This document shows positions 22,818 to 33,409 of a stretch of DNA of 64,000 bases, one piece after another (the first letter of the stretch is position 1; the number at the start of each line of letters is the position of its first letter). The DNA comes from Branchiostoma lanceolatum (lineage: Eukaryota; Chordata; Leptocardii; Amphioxiformes; Branchiostomatidae): NCBI RefSeq assembly GCF_035083965.1, contig NC_089724.1:30402435-30466434 (forward strand), written 5' to 3'. The notes beneath the pieces are model-generated. The model was not told the origin of the DNA and did not search any database. It saw only the letters and a list, made by a program, of their open reading frames with translations. Made by a program: the position numbers and the translations under genes.

Positions 22818-23062
22818 ACATTAATCTGTGACTTACCTGCTCATGACGTCACAACGAACATGGCAGCCGATTTGGAACTTTGCACAACGGCTCGGAAAGA
22901 ACGTTATCTTTACAAGAAAACGAAATAGATATGTTATCACGATAATCAAGCAATGTTTGCTTATCAAATAATGTTTTTCGCAAGCCGTTGTGTAAGGTTC
23001 CGAACCGGCTGCCGTGTTCATTGTGACGTCATGAGCAGGTAGTAGTCACTGATTAATGTAGT
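22818..23062. repeat. MITE with ~70-bp terminal inverted repeats
   Basis: The left arm contains ACCTGCTCATGACGTCACAA, then CATGGCAGCCG and TTGCACAACGGCT. The right arm at 22978-23062 is its reverse complement with about ten differences. The interior is under 100 bp and non-coding. The outer tips extend to CATTAATC/GATTAATG. Confidence 0.75.
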
Positions 23063-23206
23063 CACCTGGTGAGAAGATCAGATAAGAATAAAGAGCTGGA
23101 TCCATGGAAGCGTGGTTTCTGATGGTTCAATGTTAAATAAGTATCCAATGTTGCACGTTACTCATTAACAACAAGAACGAAAGTATCCACTGTTGCACGT
23201 TACTTA

Positions 23207-23640
23207 TTATCTCCATGAAAAAATGGAGATATGGCTTGTGTGTTTGTGTGTGTGCGCGTGTGTGTGTGTGTGTTTGTGTTTCTGGACTATTGTAGTCAGC
23301 ATAAGTCAAGAAACTCTGAATGGATTACGATGATATTTGGTATGTGGGCAGGTGGAGCCGAAATTTAAGGTAGCTTTTGGGCCCCCTGGTATGTGACCTT
23401 GGTACTGCAGCAGAACTTCCGTTTTTGTATCTTTTGACCTGGACGTGCTGTGGTCTTGATTTTGGGGTGGCAGATAGCTTGTGATTAAGAAGTGGTGTAG
23501 GTTTGGGCCCCCTAGCAGCTTGCTCAGGAACTGCAGTGGCGTTATTGTGAAAATCTTCTAAGGAGAATAACTGAACAAAAGGACGACGGATTTCCATGAT
23601 ATTTAGTATGCAGGTAGCTTAGACAGAGATGTACAGAACG
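23207..23640 (+). repeat. Interspersed repeat family A', headed by a hairpin
   Basis: It starts with the hairpin TATCTCCATGAAAAAATGGA GATA, then a GT-rich stretch, GGATTACGATGATATTTGGT, GGGCCCCCTGG and ends near TTAGACAGAGATGTAC. An inverted copy occupies 28210-28750, ending in the same hairpin. It shares middle blocks with family A. Confidence 0.65.
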
Positions 23641-24184
23641 ATGTGAAAATTATGCTAATCGACGATCAATTTGCATAAATAATGAAGACGTGTTTTCCAT
23701 TATAAGACCCAAATACATGTAACATATGTAGTTTATGGCAAGTGGAGCATCAGCAGATACAATTTATAGATTCCTTATTTGCATAATTAAACCAAAAGTG
23801 CTGGAATTCATCCAAGTGGAAAATGATAGGACTGACAAAATTGCATCATGTCCAAGTTAGATAAAGGTATTCATGACCAAGCATATATTATGTGAATGTG
23901 TGAGTCATTTGCATAAACAGAAAAGTTCACGGAGATATGAGGTTGCGGAACATTGAGCTCTGTTTCTGTAAAGAAAGAAAAGGGGAGAGAGAGAAATAAT
24001 AAAAGAAAAGAAGAAAGAGCCTAGTATTAAGAAAGAAAAGAGGAGGAACAGTAACGATGCTTGTTTGACAATCATTTAAAAAAAGCAATAAAAAAACTAC
24101 CATAAAAGAAACTGTTCCCCAGGGCATTTGTGAAGACAACAGAAATATGATGATATTCTGCCTATACCACGTTTCTTACCTTAG

Positions 24185-25987
24185 GTGGTTCGCTTGGCAA
24201 GGGAATGGCCATGCATGCGCCATCAAGTCAAAGTCTGACATTGACTGCGTGCTGTTCACCTCCAATCTGCCTTCAATGGACAGCTATGACTACAAGCGTC
24301 AGCTAGAGCTTCACCTCAAGTGGGCGGAAATCGAGCTAAGGGAATCTAGGTTTGTTGAAGTATTTTTCATAGATTGGCCTATCGACTTTTAGATTCCCAG
24401 GAACGGCAAAGTGGCGAGTGTTTGTCAACGCTAAATCAAACGAAGTGCTTATGGCGGGTCATAACAAAAGCAAATGTATAATCTTTAAATATCTATATTG
24501 TTACTTGAATTTCGTCATTTCCTTGTTTCACAAAAAAAATCATTTGAACGTTTCTATTCCGTATTAATGGTATTTTGGAGTATATGTAGAAAAAAGTATT
24601 TTCCAAAAATTCAAGATGCCGATTCAAGTTGGCGGAAGAACTTATGACGTCCTTCTCTTGCATAATTTAGACGTCAATGCGGTTGCAATTGACACCAGAA
24701 ATCTTACAAAACTTCAATATCAATAAGACACCCTTTTTTGTCTTTTGTTAATACTTTTACATTTAACGATTTACATGTACCCCCTGCAAATTTGGTGATC
24801 ATACACCATACTGCTTGGGCGTTTTGATGAGGGGAAGGGGGGATACCCCCCGTCCCAGGAATACCCACAAGCCCGATCTAAGTCTAGATGACAATGGATT
24901 CTAACTTCAGTTCCAGCATCGCCAATAACCCGGAGGTACTGGGACGCACCAGCCACGCGGTGAAGCTGAGAGTGAACAGGTCAGACCACGCCTCACATGA
25001 CGTGGACCTACGCCTGGCAAGAGATCTACTCGGGGAAAATCCAAGCCGTGGTTAGTTTCGTTACTTTTGCTTCATTTCTCGAAATCATATCTATCATCAT
25101 TATATAAGCTGACCGCGCTACAATGAGAATTCATGTATTAGAATTACAAATTACAAACAGCAAACATGGCACGATCCATTCAAGGGTGTGTTTTAAATCT
25201 TCTCACAGAAAAGAAGGCAGCACTGTACGCAATGATGGACAAGTTGAGCAGTAGTGTCAGGGAGAACTGTTCAGCAGCGCTACCCGAGCTGCAGCGGGAC
25301 TTTGTGAGGAAGCAGCCCGCAGAAGTGAAGGACCTCATCCGGCTGGTCAAGATGTGGAGGTGGGTAAAACCTCATAGTAGATACTTTGAGTCAGTATGAT
25401 AACTAAACCTTAAGATTTATTGAATTTCCTTGATTCTGATTGTTGCTATTTATATTTCACACGACTCCCACTGAAATGGGTTTCTTTATCTAGTTTAAGT
25501 AATGTGTTTTCTCCGAGCCTGATTTTTTTCTTTGCACTTGGAACAATGTCATCTTGTGTGTCAGAAACCAGCCTGACGCCCTACCCACTGGAGCTTCTGT
25601 GCATCGACAGAGTGACTACAGAAGCATCAACGCCTTCTCGGTCGAGAACTACTCTTACACCCGCATGTTGGAAATGACGAGCCTACGGTCTGCATTTATG
25701 GACTAATATTTTACACGAGAGCGAACAGATAAGATTGCCATAAATCATCCATTCTTTTATCAATCTTATGTTACACAAAATCTTGCAGCTCTGTCGAAAA
25801 CACATGTCTTTCTATGCCCGAATTCAGCGTAATCCTAATACTGACTGTTCGTTCTCATTGTTGCAGCCCCCATATCCTGGACCCCGCCAACCCCCACAAC
25901 AACGTGGCTGACCGCTGTAAGGACTGGCCTGCCGTGGCTCTGGCTGCCCAGGAGACCCTGAGGAAACAGTTCTTCCCTCGCTACTGA
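24185..25987 (+). pseudogene. 2'-5'-oligoadenylate synthase-like gene, N-terminus missing and frame-disrupted
   Basis: Recognisable exons: 24185-24349 (GGSLGKG then KSDIDCVLF), ~24911-25049 (TSHAVKLRVN, HDVDLRLARDLLG), 25209-25359 (LPELQRDFVRKQPAEVKDLI RLVKMWR), 25565-~25690 (PYPLELLCI in one frame, NAFSVENYSYTRMLEM in another) and 25867-25987 (ILDPANPHNNVAD, stop TGA). These are OAS signatures: the P-loop-like GS motif, the SDID acidic pair, the third aspartate in HDVD and the LQRDF/LIRLVK helix. OAS enzymes make 2'-5' oligoadenylates on double-stranded RNA and activate RNase L in vertebrates. GGSLGKGMA (ending 24210) and IKSKSDID (from 24222) are in different frames, separated by an extra 11 bases. 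The first exon is not visible and exon 4 mixes frames. It is either a decaying gene or carries assembly errors. Confidence 0.7.
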
Positions 25988-26219
25988 GAATCCTCCTGCG
26001 GTCGTGCACACGTCATAACAAGAGGTCAACAACAGCTTTGCCTCCTTAACGATATTGTTGTATTTGTAGAAAATATCCAGAACATACCAAATCTGGCCAG
26101 ATAGTCATTGAAGATACACCTAGTAGTGTCTTAGATTTGTGAATTAAAATTTTTAGTACTAATGCTACCGTTATGAATGCTCAACTATATGTTTGCCAAG
26201 ATAAGCAGAAATTAGAATT

Positions 26220-26450
26220 ACATTGTTGTTGTTATTTGCTGTCAATCCATTTTGGTTGTTCAGGAGAAGTTCAATGCCCTATTGGGACTGAAAAAAGTGG
26301 TTGCTGGTTGGGGAAGACAGGTGGTTGCTTGGGAGACGGTCTTAACCATGTAAAAATGGACGGGACTTTTTCAATGTGTCCTTTGAAGGCGGGTGGTTGC
26401 CTGCGCCAGGTGGTTGCTCAACCAGGTTTGACTGTACAAGAATTAAACTA
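26220..26450. repeat. GGTGGTTGC-type interspersed repeat
   Basis: Several GTGGTTGC/GGTTGCTTGGG blocks lie before CCAGGTTTGACTGTAC. The open plus-strand frame through it has no family similarity I recognise and I do not call a gene. Confidence 0.35.
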
Positions 26451-26590
26451 TGTCATATCTTTGTGAGATGGAGTCATTTCATTTCAATGAATTAGTGCTT
26501 TTTATGCTTTGATTCGTCCGATGCAAGAGAGATAGAGAGAGAGAGACAGAAAGAGAGAGAGATGTATAGATATATAGATGTATAGATGTA

Positions 26591-27390
26591 TAGATATGAA
26601 TTAATATCTATTTACATTATATATATGGTGTGATAAACACCAAAACAAACACCGCTATCTCACTCCAGATTTATAGGGATAGATACGAGAAGGTTGAAAC
26701 TCGATTTGGCTTTAAGCACGATTGGGCTGTAAACTAGTTTACTTTTGTTTTCCTGCACATCAGATACCGTTTCAAACTCATGAACCCAGCGAACCACCAG
26801 TACACAACCATCATATATAACAACGGCTGACAGACGAACAGCACAGTCCACAACCGGTATCCACAACTGTCGAAAAAGGAAAAAAGGAAAATGAATGAAA
26901 AGTATAGATACAAGAGTTCTGATATCGTTGCAAGTAACAAAACAGCTTGACGCCTGATAGTTCCATATCTTGCTGTTTGTATTAGGATATTTATATTCCA
27001 CCATATATAAAGAAAAAATATTGATCGTTTTGTGGTGTTCACTTAGCTTCATAGATTTCTCTGTGCAGTACTAGAAATAAAATTTGACTAAGCTCACATT
27101 TAGTTTGTTTCCCGTTGCACAACTGACATTTATGTTGGTAGTACGTACCTTTTTATCTCGTCCATCTGAGGTAGGACTAACGAGGCAAGGTTGTACAAGT
27201 AGAAAGGCAGGACGAGAACCTTGATGTACAGATAGAAGACTAGTGTCCCTACCTACAATTCCAGGTACCCCGGTGCATGTCGGGAAACACCCAGCGTCCG
27301 TAGTATAAATCTGGAGTGAGATAGCGGTGTTTGTTTTGGTGTTTATCACACCATATATATAATGTAAATATGTATTAATTCATATCTAGA
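26591..27390. repeat. Inverted repeat pair (~84-bp arms) enclosing two exons
   Basis: The left arm 26591-26674 and right arm 27304-27390 are near-perfect reverse complements (shared core TGATAAACACCAAAACAAAC, then ACCGCTATCTCACTCCAG). GA-rich microsatellites (AGAGAGAGAG) sit outside both arms. The 630-bp interval contains the last two exons of the minus-strand membrane-protein gene. No clear target duplication was found. Confidence 0.8.
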
Positions 27391-30300
27391 GAGAGAGAGA
27401 GAGAGATGTATATTTATATATTTATTCATACTCTACGTATATATATAGTTATATAGATAGATAGATAGATACCGTAATCTGGCAGGTATATTTATCAACT
27501 CCATTCTTTGATGAAACATCACCACATACGGGTCCAGACCGTTAATCTATTAAAAAGAGCAATAATGAGAAATCAGTTTCACTACTCTTTGTGTGCAAAC
27601 GTCTTTTTCTTGTCACCAGGGCCAAATATACATTGCTTTATGCCATATTATAGCAATCTGTGATGTTTACTCGTACTGTATTTTGGTAGATTTAACCACA
27701 CTTTTTGTGTAAATGACTCAGTTACCGCTTTAAAAAAAACATGGCGTATAAGTGTAGTCTGATGAGAGTTGATTAGAACAGACTGTCTGTGGCATTGCAG
27801 TTTCAGTAATCCTGAGATAACACCGTACCAAATTATAGTGTTTAGTTAATTACCAGGGCTAACATTTTGTAATAGCCGTCAGCTAGTTGGGTAGCCCTGG
27901 CTGTACTTTTTTACAGGCAAATTAAAAAATCTCATACAAATACATTATTTCATGCCGAAATATAGCAACCTGTAATGTTTGCTCATCGAATCATACTGTA
28001 TTTTGGTAGATTTAACCGATCTCGATGTGCATTTTGTGTATTTTGTGCATCGGTCAAGAATGCAGTCCCAAACCTGTCTATCCCCCCTCCTATCCACCCC
28101 CATCACAATGCATGGCTGGAGTTGCAACCGTTGAACAGCACCTAGCTAAAGTATGAAGTAGAACTGGTCTGTATTGCCCGAAGGAGGATATCACCAACAA
28201 GAGTCTGAAGACCCAAAATTTCCATGAAATTTGGTTTTATATATGATGTGTTTTATTATGGAGGTATAGATTTTCCTCATTACCAGCTGTTGGGACCTGG
28301 GCAATTCTTGTCCTAGATTTGAGACTAACAATGTGACAGGTATGGCCTCCAACCACATGCCTAGAATGGAGGTGTAGATATTCCTCGTTACTTATGCAAA
28401 TTCAGTCCCAATTTGCTTGATTTGCACTTCAGTTTGTACATCTCTGTCCAACCTACCTGCATACTAAAAAAACCCATAAAAATCTGTTGTTCCTTTCTTC
28501 AGTTATTCTCCTTAGAAGATTATTACAAATACGCCATTGCAGTTCCAGTGACACATACCAGGGGGCCCAAAATCGACCTTGACCTTTCCCCTCCCAACAC
28601 CTACCCACATACCAAATACCATTACAATCCATGTACACGTTCTACAGTTATGCTGACTTTAAGCATACGGTGACACAAACATATACACACGCAAACGCAC
28701 ATGCAAACGCACGCAAAACAATATACCCATGAAAAATTATTTTTTTCATGGAGATAAAACACTACACAACAGTAGCGTGCCTGGAAGTGGTGATACATGT
28801 AACCTTTGGTGATGATGATATGATGGATCTTACCAGTGACGTAAGCTCTGCAAAAGCCGTAATGGCGTGATGCAAAGCCAAATAAGAAGTCCCGGCTGTA
28901 TCTGGCACGGTCAGTGGAACACTTATTACGCTGATCACTACGTCTGCAAGAACAGGGGAAAGATTGTCAACATTAAAAGGTCTCTGAAAATAAACATTTG
29001 TCCGATGGGCTGACGAAATATGATGTTTAATGTTTGCTTTTATCTGTTCCTGCTATATCCGCTCATGATAACTGCTTATTCCAACACACGATGCTAGGCC
29101 CTTTTATCAGCCTTTGCATACATGGACAAAAGAAAACAATGTGACGAAGAAGCCTGGAAACAAATGCAAATGTTACAAGGCCATGAAGTTTTATCTGGGT
29201 AGAGTTGGTAAATCACATTATGAAAAGTACCAACATAAACATTGGACTCAGGAAGGAATCAGTCAGTATCTCCCCCCGTCCCGGTCGGGGGAAGATTGGT
29301 GCGTCAAATCACGTGTCCAGAGGTATTGGGTCAGAAAGATGAAAACTATGTGAGTGAGTAAAAAATTTATACATGTATGACGAATTAAACATGATTTCAC
29401 CTGCCAAAAGAAGCCCCAGGTTGAAGGCAGACGTAAGCCGCACTATACTTATGTCTTGGCTGGAAAAAAAAAACATTCGAGTAAGGGATCTATGTTTTAT
29501 GACCCTATCAACGTCTACTTCTTCTAGATATTCTTGTGGGGTTGACAAACTCCACACAATATGCATTGTCTACTATACTAGTTACTATACATTGAGGTGG
29601 CCTCCTCAGTACGAGACCAAGGCATTTTAGTTGTCCCTTTTACCAGGCTCCAGACTTGCCTGGAAAAGTAGATATAGGCCGAATAGACAGATAACATACC
29701 AGAGGAGTCTGTAAGACGATAGATACAGTTTCCCACGTCAGGCTGTAACTATATCTATCGGCTGGCCAACTTCTATTACCTATTTAGATGCGGAAATAAT
29801 AAAGTACTCAGCACTGGCAATATACATTCTATATATTGATCATGAGCTTGAGCTTGAAAATGGGCTGAGACATTCATTATTTCAATGCGCTCAATCGGGA
29901 TTACATTTTTGCTATACCACCTTTGCAATCTTACCAACCGTTGAATGGTCAATTAATAAGACAATGAATGACATATACCTTATCAAGTCCAAAGTTAGAT
30001 GTCCAAGTAAACTGACATAACCTGCAAGTATGCCGATTATTCCGCAACAAACACCGGTCGCTGCCCTAAAATGTAACATCAATTTTTAATGTTATAACAA
30101 TAAAAAGAGTACCGTAACTGACCCTTATCTAACAATGCTGGACATAAGGACAGAAGAACAAATTTCTGCCCATTATGAAGCCATGGATACGGGACCAATA
30201 TGCTTACATGCCCAAGTCATCAACCACTGTTGCTCTTCTCAAAGCATATCAGCCATATGGTTACAAGGTTTGGATACCAAGAAAGCATCAATGGTCCGTG

Positions 30301-32666
30301 TGCTGCTGGCTGAGTGTCAAAAGCTTTTGACAGAGTCGACCACGGAATACTGCTTCAGCACCTCGCCGTTCGTGGCACGCCCTCGAAGATGTTAGCCTGG
30401 ATTAACAGCTATTTGTCTGGCAGAGCTCAACGTGTGATCGCCAACAATCAGTGCAGCAGTTGGCGTTACGTCACTTCTGGCGTTCCGCAAGGGGGCGTTT
30501 TGTCCCCATACCTGTTTCTAGTCTATATGTCCTCCAGAACCACAAGGTATGAGACCACAGACAACAATGGCTACGCGGACGATATTGGTCTGTCTCGAAC
30601 CATTCCTTGTGCTGATGTCGAGGCGGACGACACAATGCAAGAAGAAACCACACACTTGGACTCCTGGGCCGCCGAAAATAACATGATCATGAATGGAGAC
30701 AAATCCTTTGAACTCAGAATGTGTTTCGCGAAAACCCCTCCGGAACCACCGCCCCTTATTCTTGGAGGAAAGGAAGTACCAGTGGTTACTTGTGCTTCTT
30801 ACCTGGGATTTAAGGTACATTCCAACCTTGGATGGGACAGTCAGATTACACACGTAACAAAGAAAGGTTCCAAGCGTCTACATTTCCTTCGCCTTCTTGC
30901 GAAGGGAGGTATGCCTCCCGAGGACTTGCTCACCGTCTACACGACTCTTGTTAGACCGGTATTGGAATATGCTCATGTTTTGTATGTTGGATGCACTGTA
31001 TCGCAAAGAAACACTCTCGAGGCTGTGCAGAGAAGGGCACTGAGAATCATCAACAGAAACAGTAGCAGTCCGACGTCTTCCCCCCTGCCAACCCTGCAGT
31101 CAAGACGAGAAGAAGCAGCGAGAGACTTGTTCACGCAGATGCGGGCAAACGACCACCCCCTGCACTACATGATCACCAATGACAGGAAAGAAGAAACTGG
31201 GAGGACTTTACGTAACCACACCCATCTTTCACTGCCGAAATGTAGAACTGAGAGACTTAAAATATATTTTCTGTACCAAGCGACGCTGCTGCATAACAAA
31301 TCTCTCTAAACCTCATAATGTCGAATACCTTCATACAGATTACAAGCACTCGTATTATTTCTGTATTTTAATGACTTATATAATGCGTATTTTAGAACTT
31401 GTTATTGTATGTTTGATCTCTGTGATTTTTAAATAAGTACTTTCCACTTGAAAATTATGAATATTTAAATTAATTTGTGTGAATTAGCTGTAATTCAGAC
31501 TTATATTCAATGTCTGCAAATGCTAATAAAGACCTTTTGACTTGACTTGACTTGACTTGACATAATAATTATTGTTCGTTACTATAATCTAGTTATCATT
31601 GTTGATATTTCTTTGTATTATTTTGAGTCAACTCTGTTGACCAAGAATATGAAATATTTGACCCCTCGACACTCCTCCTGAATCTCGACCTCTACGAAAA
31701 GCAGCCTTATGTTTAATAGAGTTAAACATCGAGTTTAGATAAAGGCACAAACAAACAAACAATGATTCAATCATGTCTAATAATGCATGATGGCATGAAA
31801 CCAGATGAGGCGACAGCAAGCAAAACCTATGGATTGTATCCACCCGCATATTGAGTTCCGTCTTATTGCACCACCGAATTTTACTTCTCCTCTATGATGG
31901 TTATGGAAAACACCGAAAATAGGAAAACATCTCGCGAGGTAGTCTTGAGGTAGACTGAAGTGACACTATTGAAGTATCCACGAGTGCAGTTGTAGAAGTG
32001 CAACCAGTTTGGTAGGCAAGCAGGTTAACCTTCTTGGTAGAAGTGACACTAGCGTGGTAGCCTTAAGCGCAGTTGTAAAAGTGACACCAGTGTGGTAGCT
32101 ACAATGTTTAGCCTTGAGTGTATACATAATCGAAGTGATAGTAGGCACCCACACTAGCGTTACTTTCTACACTTCTTGAAAACAGATATAAAGGATAGCT
32201 GCTGTGATACCATGTTTAGTTTCTTCAAAGAGGTTAAAAAGGGACAGCCTTGGTTTCTTCAATTCTTGTTATAACGTTTTTGGTATCTATTTCAAAGATT
32301 TAGGCTTCTTATTTTTTGCCCATCTGGCTATCTTTTAAACCCTCTGGCATTAGATTCGTAGTATGCGGAGGCGCGCTATTACGCTTTTTTTTGCAGAAAT
32401 GGTCTAATTATCTAGCTAGATACCTACCTAGCTAGATCGATGACAATACAGATAAAAAGACACATACAGGTAGAAATAGATACGTACTTATACCGAACTT
32501 CAGCCTGCTTGTCTGGGCCAAAAGAGCAGAACGCCGGTGACAATCGTGAAAACAGTCGCCCGGAACAGTAGAACACCGCGGCAAACACCGCGCCTCCACC
32601 GGCAAAGGCCACGAGATGTGTCCAACTCAGCGGAAGAGTTGTCAACATGCTGCAATCGGCACTCAT
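26734..32666 (-). CDS. Small multipass membrane protein, possibly TLC-domain-like (tentative)
   Basis: Candidate exons: 32666-32494 (start MSADCSMLTT, hydrophobic AFAGGGAVFAAVFYCSG, then LSPAFCSFGPDKQAEV), 30065-29979 (AATGVCCGIIGILAGYVSLL), 28943-28834 (with LALHHAITAFAEL in one frame), 27546-27473 (INGLDPYVVMFHQRM), 27252-27149 (VGTLVFYLYIKVLVLPFYLY) and 26866-26734 (LWTVLFVCQPLLYMMVVYWW, stop TAG). Exons 1-2, 3-4 and 5-6 join in phase, but 2-3 and 4-5 do not. So a short exon may be missed, an indel may be present, or the gene may be dead. Total length near 225 aa, several hydrophobic spans and an HH pair after a membrane segment resemble TLC (TRAM-LAG1-CLN8) proteins such as TLCD4/5. The similarity is weak and no function is claimed. 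Intron 1 carries an antisense non-LTR retrotransposon. Confidence 0.4.
27420..27472. repeat. (TAGA)n/TA microsatellite at an exon border
   Basis: ATAGATAGATAGATAGATAC directly abuts the putative splice donor of the exon ending at 27473. It may have altered that junction. Confidence 0.6.
28210..28750 (-). repeat. Interspersed repeat family A', inverted copy
   Basis: It mirrors 23207-23640: GTACATCTCTGTCC, then GGGGGCCCAAAAT, then a CACA-rich tract, ending in the hairpin CATGAAAAATTATTTTTTTC ATGGAGATA. It is intronic in the TLC-like gene. Confidence 0.6.
28944..29978. other. Intron of the TLC-like gene; no further feature
   Basis: Only short unsupported frames are present. I see no known repeat block or exon similarity. 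Confidence 0.4.
30140..31561 (+). mobile_element. 5'-truncated CR1/L2-like non-LTR retrotransposon with reverse transcriptase
   Basis: An open frame at 30314-31309 encodes the reverse transcriptase from SKAFDRVDHGILLQHLAVRG through VPQGGVLSPYLFLVYMS and the catalytic GYADDIGLS, then the thumb region. 5' of it, 30195-30315 continues the domain (QYAYMPKSSTTVALLK, then LDTKKASMVRVLLA) across two frameshifts, so the copy is dead. The catalytic YADD is intact. The 3' end is marked by AATAAAGAC followed by repeats of TTGAC (31540-31561). Such 3' microsatellites, in place of poly(A), are a feature of CR1/L2-type elements; the clade is inferred. It is inserted antisense in intron 1 of the TLC-like gene. 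Confidence 0.9.
31970..32150. repeat. Degenerate two-unit minisatellite
   Basis: Two ~75-base units share GCAGTTGTA.AAGTG, CCAGT.TGGTAG and AGTGACACTA. They are intronic in the TLC-like gene. Confidence 0.4.
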
Positions 32667-33409
32667 TTTCAGGGCAACGAGAATGTAGAACTAGAAGACG
32701 TCGACGTGTGTGGATCAGTCGTGTCGCAGTTCTACAGTACCGGCACCGTCTAATTTAACGGGTTTTATATAATACGATCGTAGTCGAGCGAACACACCCT
32801 CTTGTGACGTCGCACGTTTCATAAGCACGCCGTGAGCACATTTACGACAGTGCGAGTCACTTCCTATAAAGCTTCGCAAATGTTGCAGTTTGAGACGACC
32901 GTTGACATGTCCAAAAGTCACCTTTGGATTGCACATCTGCTCTCATGTGAGGTTATTTACGTAGACTAGATAAAGTAGTTGACATACCTCTCAAATTGTA
33001 ACAGGATAATTGATCATTAAAGGTAGGTAAATATCACACACATCGCCCCTTGTGACGTCCGTTATTGTTGAGGTTATATAAGGTCACCCTTTCTTTAAAA
33101 CACCATGCATATGCGAGGCTGACGTTCAAAAGTTTGCGACCCCTGAATAAAGGAGCATTACTGAAATTAAGCATGACTGTCCAGTAACCATAAAGCCTGC
33201 CAACAATATCCACCAAAATTTAAACAATTCGTGAAAATGCCTGGCAAACCTTCACTTGTGGCCATTTGGCAAGATGTTACAAGGCGGTCAATGGTCATCC
33301 TACACCAGTCTCTACCAGACTGACTACGCCGGCCTATGGGGAGAATAATTTGACAGGGGAGTTTGGCTACCAGGCGGTTTTTAAACGGACAAAAATCGAT
33401 GCCCGCGCG

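Noticed and set aside
28834-28943. Alternative reading of the third TLC-like exon (CSTDRARYSRDFLFGFASRH)
   Set aside because: It joins exon 2 in phase but then hits a stop at the start of the next exon. The other frame joins exon 4 and contains the HH motif. Left open in the gene entry, not called separately.
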